IMG/VR virus record: IMGVR_UViG_3300017763_000232
Span: 1-22,027 of that record
Source: a virus
DNA: 22,027 nt
Reading direction: 5' to 3' (one strand)
The notes under the pieces were generated by a model. It was not told the origin of the DNA. It worked only from the letters and a program-made list of their open reading frames with translations, and did no database searches. Shown here piece after piece: positions 16,171-22,027 of the stretch; position 1 is the first letter of the stretch; the number at the start of each line of letters is the position of its first letter. The position numbers and the translations under genes were made by a program.

Positions 16171-16980
16171 ATGAGTAAAAAATTTATACCACAGATACCA
16201 AACAATGATTTCGTCTATCCTAACAATGATAGGGTTGAATACGATCAGACAATTGTGCATGAGATAAATGATAATTGTCCATCAGGTACCATATCGGGAA
16301 TAACAATGACTCAAGTATCAAACGATGAGTTTACATTATCTTTTGATTATGATATTAATCTTAATGGTTCTATACCTTCTTTTATTGGTGCGGGTGATCA
16401 GTATGACAGACAAAGTCTTATAACAGTACACATGATGCAACCAAACAGAGTTTGGATGAAACCTTGGAAATTGGTTAACAACTATTCAGTTCCTAACGCA
16501 TCAAGTGGTCAAACCTTTAACGGTACTTTTACTGCAAATATATATTCAGCACAAATGGGGGAATTATACTTTCCGCCAGGTGACTACTCATTTGAATTTA
16601 GAATAATAAGTGAAGAGTGTGTTACTCCAATATGTGCAGTTGTAACATATACATGGACAGCACCAACACCTACTCCTACACCAACATTTGTTGGTAAACC
16701 AACACCGACACCAACGGCAACACCTACAGCAACTCCTGTGATTCCAACAGCTACACCGACTGCAACTGCAAACGTATGTACAACTTGGAGAATATCATCA
16801 CCATCTTACTCAGGTGAATCGATATATGGTGAGTATGTAGATTGTGATGGTTACACACAAAGTTTCGAATACTATTGGAATACAGGTAGTCACTACCTAT
16901 GTGTACAAGACGGGACAATGGTTGTGTATGACTATGGTATTGATGGTAATGCAGTAGATCAAGGAACCCCATGTACATAA
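16171..16980 (+). CDS. second fibre/adhesin-like protein with Thr-Pro linker
   Basis: A 269-residue protein, 43 bp after the giant adhesin. Residues about 30-160 form a beta-rich domain (FTLSFDYDINLNGSIPSFIGAG through PGDYSFEFRIISEE). Residues about 164-200 are a Thr-Pro-Ala linker. The last 65 residues are a compact Cys-containing domain (VCTTWRISSP, then EYVDCDGYTQSFEYY, HYLCVQDGTMVV, ending GTPCT), a type of C-terminal domain common after Thr-Pro linkers in phage virion proteins. The leader has TTATATTTTAAAA at 16154-16166. It may form the tip of a fibre or decorate the virion and bind sugars; the exact role is unproven. The stop TAA shares a base with the next start. Confidence 0.65.
   Translation: MSKKFIPQIPNNDFVYPNNDRVEYDQTIVHEINDNCPSGTISGITMTQVSNDEFTLSFDYDINLNGSIPSFIGAGDQYDRQSLITVHMMQPNRVWMKPWKLVNNYSVPNASSGQTFNGTFTANIYSAQMGELYFPPGDYSFEFRIISEECVTPICAVVTYTWTAPTPTPTPTFVGKPTPTPTATPTATPVIPTATPTATANVCTTWRISSPSYSGESIYGEYVDCDGYTQSFEYYWNTGSHYLCVQDGTMVVYDYGIDGNAVDQGTPCT
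16662..16770 (+). repeat. Thr-Pro/Thr-Ala linker coding repeat
   Basis: Repeated ACACCAAC/ACACCGAC/CCTACAGCAACT-type units encode the linker of the second adhesin. It is similar in DNA and protein to the tracts in the preceding gene. Confidence 0.75.
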
Positions 16981-17348
16981 TGAGAGAGTTAATAGAGAAA
17001 ATATCAAAGTGTAAAGACGATGTAGTCTTCGTTGGAAGTTTAGTAGGTAATACTGAAGATCCAAGTGACATTGATATTGTTATTACCTCTACGGATGGAT
17101 TAGAGACTATAGGAGAGTGTAAATGTCATGAGTCGAAGTCTGTGTTTGCAAAAGGTGCAAAACGTTGTAAGATCGTGGGAAATGATCTTATAGATATATG
17201 GTTGAAAGATGAATTACCTGAATATGAAATTATAGATGGTATAAAATATCAAACGATAGAAGATCAAAAGAAATACTATCAAGATGTACTCGATTCTACG
17301 GATGATAATTACATAATAGAATATATACAACAATGGCAAAGGAAGTAG
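16980..17348 (+). CDS. minimal nucleotidyltransferase (DNA polymerase beta superfamily fold)
   Basis: A 122-residue protein if it starts at the ATG at 16980, which overlaps the previous stop by one base like other coupled starts here; an in-frame ATG at 16971 would add three residues. It shows the nucleotidyltransferase signature: FVGSLVG with G19-S20, then D30-x-D32 in PSDIDIVI, and a third acidic residue D72 in NDLIDIWL. These residues bind the metal ions and nucleotide in the family, so the site appears intact. It is short, with no visible second domain for choosing a substrate, as in MNT-type proteins. Substrate is unknown: it could modify a protein, RNA or small molecule. Its end overlaps the tape measure gene by 16 bp, so it is co-expressed with virion genes. 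No HEPN partner was seen beside it. Confidence 0.72.
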   Translation: MRELIEKISKCKDDVVFVGSLVGNTEDPSDIDIVITSTDGLETIGECKCHESKSVFAKGAKRCKIVGNDLIDIWLKDELPEYEIIDGIKYQTIEDQKKYYQDVLDSTDDNYIIEYIQQWQRK

Positions 17349-19642
17349 CAATTAAAATTAAAGTTGATGGTAAAGAAATTCAAGTAACACAACAGTTATT
17401 AGATTTACTTAAGAACAGTGCTCAAATGTCCGCTGACGAGATACAAGAACTCGAGACAGCAATGACAGGTGTTGGTAAGGCGACAAGTGAAGCAACACAA
17501 GACCTTGACCAATTAGATGATGCATTAAAACAAACTAAGAAAGATACAGACAAACTAACCGAATCAGTAAATGAGGCGGAACAAGAGTACACCTCAATGG
17601 GTGAACGTATCGGTAAATTAGAAGACAAACTTGCTACATTACGTTTAGAGAATAAAGAGGGTACAGAAGAATATAAAAGAACTGCAAAGGAAATACGTAA
17701 GTTAAGAGACGTACAAGAAGAATTAGATATAACAACTCAGAGAACTCTTACAACGTTCGCAAGTATACCAGGTCCTATTGGATTTATTGCGGGTGCATTT
17801 GAATCCCTAAGAGTAGGTGCAAAGACACTACGACTTGGAATGAAGAACTTAGGTTTAGGATTCAAGACTTTAGACAAGGCAATCATGTCCACAGGTATTG
17901 GTGCACTTGTAGTCTTATTTGGATTATTAATTGCAGCAGTAGTTAAAGCGTTCAAGACATTCAAACCATTACAAGATGCGGTTGCAAGATTCGGAGTACT
18001 ATTTGAAGTATTGGGTGATGTAATACAACCTGTAGTAGATCTTATTGGTAAGGCACTAACAGCGGCACTGAACTTCCTATCCAAGGCGATAGCATTCGTT
18101 ACAGGTAATCTTGATGAGTTTAATAAGAAACTCGCAGACAAGGCGGCAGCAGAACAAGCACTAGCACAATACGAAAAACAAAGAAAAGAGTTTGAACTTA
18201 TGGGTGATACCATGAGTGAGGTTGAACAACAGATTACTCAAGCAAAGTTAGACGCATTTGCAAAGAGACAAGAGATCAATGAGGATGAGAAGTTAAGTGA
18301 AGCGGAGAAAACCTATTACATCAGACTTGTCAATGAGAGATTAGAAAGAGATATCACTGCAATACAGAAGGCGGAACAGGAGAAACGTAACGCAGCTGCG
18401 AAGGCACGAAGAGAGAAACGTAAAGCGGCGAGAGAACAAAGACTACGTGATGAACAAGCATTCCAAGATGAACTAACTGCATTAGAACAGAGTAATGAAC
18501 TAATGAGAATTGAGGAAGGGTTTGACAGACAGAAGAAAGCGTTGGAACAAGAAGAACAAAACGCAATCACCGCAGCGACAAGAAAATATAATGATAAAGA
18601 AAAGTTAGAACAAATACTATTTGAAATAGATCAGAAGTATGCACTCAAACGTAAAGAACTACAAGATAAGATAGATACTGATCGTGAAGCAAAGGTAAAA
18701 GAGAACGAACAACGTCTTTCAGATCTTAGAGCACAGATTAGAGATGCGGAGGCAAACACTGAACAAGAGTTTAGAAGTCTTGAACTTGAGAACGCAAGGA
18801 TGTTCTATGATGACCTTATTGCACTTGCAAAGGAAGAAGGTATATCAACTGCAGAACTTGAAAAGTCTAAGAATGAAGAGTTAAGAAGATTACAACAAGA
18901 GTTCTACCAACAAGATAAAGAACTTAAGGAACAACAAGCACAAGAAGAGAGAGATCGTGACGCAGCGATGGTTGAGTGGAAGATGACTCAAATGATGGCG
19001 ATCGCAGGTATCGCACAACAAGTTGCAGGTATCTTAGCGTCGGTAGCGGGTGAGAATAAGAAACTCGCAAAGGCGGCGGTAATATTAGAGAAAGCGGCAG
19101 CAATCGGACAGATAGTTGCAAACACTGCAATTGCAAACGCTAAGGCGGTCGCAGCATCACCATTAACATTTGGTCAACCTTGGGTTACTATCAACACAAT
19201 TAGTGCGGGTGTTGCAATTGCGGGTACTATCGCAGCGGCAGTCAAAGCGGTAAAAGAGATTGACGGTGGTGGTTCTTCAGGAGGTGATGAAGGTGGAGGA
19301 GAAGGTGGTGGAATGACATCACAACGTGGTTACGCTAAAGGTGGTATGATCGGTGGAGAGAGACACGCACAAGGTGGTACACTAATAGAAGCGGAACAAG
19401 GTGAAGCAATCATGACAAGAGGTGCAGTATCACTGTTTGGTCCAATGTTGTCAATGATGAATCAAATGGGTGGGGGAGTTGCATTTAACTCAGAAACATC
19501 TGTTACATCATTTGATAATCCAACAGTATCAAATCCTGCGGCTGAACAATCACCACAAATAATTAAATCATATGTTGTTGAACAAGAATTGACAAACAGT
19601 CAAGAACAGGCGGAACGACTTAAGGATTTAAGTACATTATAA
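17333..19642 (+). CDS. tail tape measure protein
   Basis: A 769-residue protein that should set tail length and help deliver DNA through the host envelope. Residues about 25-140 and about 265-560 are long coiled-coil regions rich in Glu, Lys, Gln and Ala. A hydrophobic segment at 184-207 (IMSTGIGALVVLFGLLIAAV) could span a membrane. Another hydrophobic region lies at about 610-641, followed by a Gly-rich stretch (about 644-660) and the motif YAKGGMIGGERHAQGGTLIE, typical near the C-terminus of tape measures in this host group. No peptidoglycan-hydrolase motif is visible. If roughly 1.5 angstrom per residue holds, the tail would be about 110 nm, which would suit a siphovirus or myovirus. The ATG at 17333 lies inside the end of the nucleotidyltransferase gene. 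Confidence 0.9.
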   Translation: MAKEVAIKIKVDGKEIQVTQQLLDLLKNSAQMSADEIQELETAMTGVGKATSEATQDLDQLDDALKQTKKDTDKLTESVNEAEQEYTSMGERIGKLEDKLATLRLENKEGTEEYKRTAKEIRKLRDVQEELDITTQRTLTTFASIPGPIGFIAGAFESLRVGAKTLRLGMKNLGLGFKTLDKAIMSTGIGALVVLFGLLIAAVVKAFKTFKPLQDAVARFGVLFEVLGDVIQPVVDLIGKALTAALNFLSKAIAFVTGNLDEFNKKLADKAAAEQALAQYEKQRKEFELMGDTMSEVEQQITQAKLDAFAKRQEINEDEKLSEAEKTYYIRLVNERLERDITAIQKAEQEKRNAAAKARREKRKAAREQRLRDEQAFQDELTALEQSNELMRIEEGFDRQKKALEQEEQNAITAATRKYNDKEKLEQILFEIDQKYALKRKELQDKIDTDREAKVKENEQRLSDLRAQIRDAEANTEQEFRSLELENARMFYDDLIALAKEEGISTAELEKSKNEELRRLQQEFYQQDKELKEQQAQEERDRDAAMVEWKMTQMMAIAGIAQQVAGILASVAGENKKLAKAAVILEKAAAIGQIVANTAIANAKAVAASPLTFGQPWVTINTISAGVAIAGTIAAAVKAVKEIDGGGSSGGDEGGGEGGGMTSQRGYAKGGMIGGERHAQGGTLIEAEQGEAIMTRGAVSLFGPMLSMMNQMGGGVAFNSETSVTSFDNPTVSNPAAEQSPQIIKSYVVEQELTNSQEQAERLKDLSTL

Positions 19643-19662
19643 TTTTTTTTATATTTAAAAGT

Positions 19663-21441
19663 ATGAGTAAGAAAGAACGTATCATAGAATTAAAGATCGA
19701 AGATGATGATTTAATCTCAGGAGTAGATCAAATATCATTAGTAGACGAACCTGCAATTGAATACGATTGGATCGCATTTAAAAAGGAAGATGAGAACTTC
19801 TGTATCCCTGAAGGAGATGAAGATAAGTACTTAGAACACATGACATCAATTGGTGAGAGTGTGGATAGTCTATTAGAAGATGGATGGGTGGAAGTAGAAT
19901 CAACATCAATGTCTAAGAGTGATTTTGCAGCAATATCATCATCACCAAACAAAGAATCAGTATTTGATACTGACACTACAAGAGTAAGATTCAGATACGG
20001 TCTTAACCCTATATTCAAAGGTCAACCACAAACAATACCTACATCAAGAAGATTCTGTAGAGAAATGGTTGCAAGTAACCGTGTATATAGATATGAAGAT
20101 ATAGAGACTGCAGACAATGGTATGAATTCTTCAGCACTATTGTGGAGAGGATCATACAACTGTCGTCACAATTGGTTTAAAGTAGTATACAAACAAGACA
20201 GTCGTATTGTAAACAAAGCGTCTGTAAACAAAGGTAAAATAGATGGTGGTCAAGATTATGGAGATTTACCTCCATTTGGTCAACCAAGTACACAAGTAAC
20301 AATGAGTAAAGAGAAATTCACTTTACCATTATTTGAAAACGAACAAGATGCAATCGACTATTCTAAAATGTTAGATTGTGAAACAGGTGCACATCCACAC
20401 GAAATCGGTGGGGTTACCTTATATATGCCATGTGTATCTCATCCTGAAGATATGGAAGAGGAATGTGGTTGTAAAAAAGAAATGGATATTGATGTAAGTG
20501 GATTACCACCATATGTTGATGAAGTTCCTGAATGTGAAGATCCAAAGAACTGTCCTAAGAAGAGAGATAACTTTGAGACTTATAATGACTATCCAAAGGC
20601 GGCATCAAACAACGCACAGATTGCATTAGACTACGCAGAGAAGAACGGTTGGGGATCTTGTGGCACCCCCGTGGGGAAGCGTCGTGCATCGCAACTCGCA
20701 AAGGGTGAAAATATTTCAGAGGAAACGATAGCGCGCATGGCAGCGTTTGAAAGACACAGACAACACTCTGATAGAAAATTAGGTGACGGATGTGGTCGTC
20801 TTATGTGGTTAGCATGGGGTGGTGACGAAGGAATTGAGTGGGCATCAAGAAAGTTAGACTCAATACGTGAAGATATGATAGAACCTAATCCATGTCAGCC
20901 AGGTTATGAGGCAATAGGAACTAAACGTAAAGATGGTAGAACAGTACCAAACTGTGTACCTGTACAAAACTCTAAAACTGTATTCTCATTCAATGCGGAT
21001 GACGAACAAATGGTTGTCGTGGGACCTGCAATGATTCCAAACAAAAAGATAATCAGAAGAGATGAGTATGGTAATGAATACTTTGTATACTTCTCAGAAG
21101 AAACTATCAAACAGATATCAGAGAAGTTTATGAAACGTGGGTATACTAAAGATAGTCAACACGATATCATGCACAACGGACCTGGCGAACAAGATGTATA
21201 TGTTGCAGAATCATGGTTGATAGAGGATCCTGAAAACGATAAGAGTAGAATGTATGGATTCGATGACCTACCAAAAGGAACTTGGATGACCAAGATGAAA
21301 GTAAACAACAAGGATGTTTGGGAAAAGGTTAAGAGTGGTGAACTACGTGGTTTCTCTGTATCAGGTTACTTTGAGGAGTACGAGGTAGAGAAGATCAACG
21401 AAGAGTTATTCTTAAAAGAATTAGCAAAGTTATTATCTTAG
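19663..21441 (+). CDS. mosaic head morphogenesis protein: Mu F-like segment plus XkdF-like putative protease domain
   Basis: A 592-residue protein built from several modules. Residues about 1-35 (DLISGVDQISLVDEPAIEYD) are the usual opening of XkdF-like proteins. About 105-180 resembles the C-terminal part of Mu F-like minor head proteins (RRFCREM with C132, and NCRHNW at 166-171). About 220-270 holds a Cys/His block (GAHPHEIGGVTLYMPC). About 310-390 is a repeated phage module (NGWGSCGTPVGKRRASQLAK, then GCGRLMWLAWGG). About 420-435 is a short Cys loop. Residues about 450-592 form the XkdF-like putative prohead protease domain (VVVGPAMIPNK, VYVAESWLIED, GELRGFSVSGYF). The likely role is prohead processing. 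TTATATTTAAAA at 19649-19660 precedes the start. A G+C-rich patch lies at 20650-20745. Confidence 0.8.
   Translation: MSKKERIIELKIEDDDLISGVDQISLVDEPAIEYDWIAFKKEDENFCIPEGDEDKYLEHMTSIGESVDSLLEDGWVEVESTSMSKSDFAAISSSPNKESVFDTDTTRVRFRYGLNPIFKGQPQTIPTSRRFCREMVASNRVYRYEDIETADNGMNSSALLWRGSYNCRHNWFKVVYKQDSRIVNKASVNKGKIDGGQDYGDLPPFGQPSTQVTMSKEKFTLPLFENEQDAIDYSKMLDCETGAHPHEIGGVTLYMPCVSHPEDMEEECGCKKEMDIDVSGLPPYVDEVPECEDPKNCPKKRDNFETYNDYPKAASNNAQIALDYAEKNGWGSCGTPVGKRRASQLAKGENISEETIARMAAFERHRQHSDRKLGDGCGRLMWLAWGGDEGIEWASRKLDSIREDMIEPNPCQPGYEAIGTKRKDGRTVPNCVPVQNSKTVFSFNADDEQMVVVGPAMIPNKKIIRRDEYGNEYFVYFSEETIKQISEKFMKRGYTKDSQHDIMHNGPGEQDVYVAESWLIEDPENDKSRMYGFDDLPKGTWMTKMKVNNKDVWEKVKSGELRGFSVSGYFEEYEVEKINEELFLKELAKLLS
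20650..20745. other. G+C-rich patch inside the XkdF-like gene
   Basis: Within a gene and genome of about one-third G+C, this stretch is well over half G+C by hand count and uses codons rare elsewhere (CCC, GTG, GGG, CTC, CGC, and a GGC glycine at 20662). It encodes WGSCGTPVGKRRASQLAK and the following helix. It may mark a recently exchanged module. Confidence 0.55.
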
Positions 21442-21445
21442 AATT

Positions 21446-21484
21446 AAAAAACCCCCACTGCGAATGGAAAACGAACAGTGGGGG
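21446..21484 (-). terminator. hairpin with terminator layout for leftward transcription
   Basis: The arms CCCCCACTG (21452-21460) and CAGTGGGGG (21476-21484) form a 9-bp G+C-rich stem with a 15-nt loop. The adjoining A run at 21446-21451 makes a T run on the minus strand, so the full terminator pattern reads leftward. On the + strand there is no T run after the stem; there it may simply be an mRNA hairpin. Confidence 0.5.
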
Positions 21485-21495
21485 ATGACAATATG

Positions 21496-21529
21496 CAAAA
21501 ATTAATTAAGGGTTTCGGGTCTTAATTAA
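21496..21529 (-). terminator. weak A+T-stem hairpin, T run on the minus strand
   Basis: TTAATTAAG (21502-21510) and CTTAATTAA (21521-21529) form a 9-bp stem with a 10-nt G-rich loop. Five A bases lie directly left, giving a T run on the minus strand. The stem is weak, and each arm is itself a TTAATTAA palindrome, so a protein-binding site is as likely as a terminator. Confidence 0.3.
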
Positions 21530-21601
21530 CTCTACACAAATATATAACATTATTTTTTAACTATCAAACTATTCTCATATATTTTATACTAATATATACA
21601 A

Positions 21602-21629
21602 TTGATAAAAATACCCCTATATTATATTT
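21602..21629 (+). promoter_or_regulatory. possible Bacteroidota-type promoter for the head genes
   Basis: TTG at 21602-21604 and TATATTTA at 21622-21629, 17 bp apart, approximate the Bacteroidota pattern TTG, 17-23 bp, TAnnTTTG, with one mismatch in the right-hand box. It would place the transcript start some 50 nt before the ATG at 21686. In DNA this A+T-rich, chance matches are common. Confidence 0.3.
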
Positions 21630-21685
21630 ACAATTAGAAGAGAACCATTAGGGTTCGATAATCAAAACTTTATTAAACATTTAAT

Positions 21686-22027
21686 ATGTCTAAAGAAAAC
21701 AAAAACGTTGTTTCAGAGATTAAGAACTTAATGGTAAAATTTGGATTCATGTCCCCTGAGGATAAGAAGAAAGAGGACTACATTGCATTGATCGACGGAA
21801 CGGAAATTCGTGTAGAAGGAGAACTTGCTGAAGGATCTGCAATATTTGTAGTAACTGAAGAAGGTGACATTCCTGCACCTGACGCGATTCATGAACTTGA
21901 AGACGGAACTAAAGTTGAAACAGAAGGTGGTATCATCAAATCTATCGAAATCAAAGCGGAAGCGGAAGAGATAGAAGAAGAAGAGAAAATCGAAGTTGAA
22001 GCGGAGGAAGAAATCAAAGAGGAAATT
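21686..22027 (+). CDS. scaffold-like or head protein, 5' part (cut by window end)
   Basis: The frame runs from ATG 21686 to the window edge without a stop, giving 114 residues. After a short helix (SEIKNLMVKFGFMSPEDKKK) come beta-type segments: YIALIDGTEIRVEGELAEGS, AIFVVTEEGDIPAPDAIHEL and EDGTKVETEGGIIKSIEIK. From about residue 90 it becomes almost purely acidic with repeated Glu-Ile-Glu-Ala units. This pattern (DGT..V.EG, FVVTEEG..PAPD, LEDGT) occurs in proteins right after XkdF-like genes in Bacteroidota phages, commonly treated as scaffolding or head proteins; acidic helical stretches suit scaffolds. The major capsid gene would be expected next, outside the window. It is separated from the protease-like gene by the spacer, so it may have its own promoter. 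Confidence 0.65.
   Translation, partial: MSKENKNVVSEIKNLMVKFGFMSPEDKKKEDYIALIDGTEIRVEGELAEGSAIFVVTEEGDIPAPDAIHELEDGTKVETEGGIIKSIEIKAEAEEIEEEEKIEVEAEEEIKEEI

Larger units (their letters stand above)
21442..21685. other. 244 bp non-coding spacer before the head gene
   Basis: It holds two hairpins (21452-21484 and 21502-21529), a long A+T-rich stretch and a possible promoter (21602-21629). No credible gene is visible; the only short frame, ATG at 21493, encodes ten residues. The next gene's ATG is at 21686. Confidence 0.7.

Noticed and set aside
5840-16980. Diversity-generating retroelement acting on the fibre or lectin genes
   Set aside because: No reverse transcriptase and no near-duplicate template repeat with A-specific differences was seen in the window.
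827-21110. Numerous minus-strand frames of 60-158 codons across the window
   Set aside because: They mirror + strand genes, show Cys/Ser/Leu-rich shadow composition and no family motif, and would require antisense genes over well-supported proteins.

Overview
This window is a roughly 22 kb piece of a tailed bacteriophage genome (class Caudoviricetes). The host is probably a member of the Bacteroidota, plausibly a marine flavobacterium. The evidence is: adjacent small and large terminase genes; a tape measure protein; a Mu F/XkdF-type mosaic head protein; several tail proteins of types I associate with Bacteroidota and marine phages; strongly A+T-rich DNA; and almost no Shine-Dalgarno sequences, with A/T-rich leaders directly before the start codons instead. 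All supported genes are on the + strand. No integrase, tRNA, CRISPR array or insertion sequence was seen, and lifestyle cannot be judged from this piece.

Layout. (1) 1-621 is the tail end of an upstream (probably replication) module: the 3' part of a gene holding three palindromic iteron-like repeats followed by A+T-rich DNA, an arrangement resembling a lambda-type origin inside an initiator gene, and then a small protein of unknown role. (2) 622-961 is non-coding, with two good intrinsic terminators and a foldable segment between them that may be a small RNA. (3) 962-2599 holds four small, mostly overlapping genes: a Cys/His and helix-turn-helix protein, an unknown, a phage-encoded sigma-factor-like protein, and a small protein with two CxxC pairs. 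The sigma-like protein may switch on the late genes. (4) 2615-4417 is the terminase pair. (5) 4417-5820 holds a tail-assembly-chaperone-like gene with a probable programmed -1 frameshift at a run of nine T, then a tail completion-like protein. (6) 5840-17348 is the virion adhesion and tail module: a long fibre, a LamG-like lectin, a neck or virion morphogenesis-like protein, two large tail/baseplate proteins (one with PKD-like and BspA/DUF285-like domains), a second fibre-like protein with Thr-Pro linkers, and, unexpectedly, a minimal nucleotidyltransferase. (7) 17333-19642 is the tape measure protein. (8) 19663 to the window end starts the head module: the mosaic protein with an XkdF-like C-terminus and, after a 244 bp non-coding gap with two hairpins and a possible promoter, an acidic scaffold-like or head protein cut off by the window end.

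Most notable points: the dual-coding frameshift region at 4939-5246; the iteron-like array at 4-66; the nucleotidyltransferase inside the structural operon; an unexplained codon-pair signal in which 14 of 17 Pro-Gly pairs are written CCTGGC although GGC is otherwise almost unused; and an unusual gene order with the tail module between terminase and head genes and no portal gene seen. Functional names rest on motifs and on similarity recalled from known families; no database search was possible.
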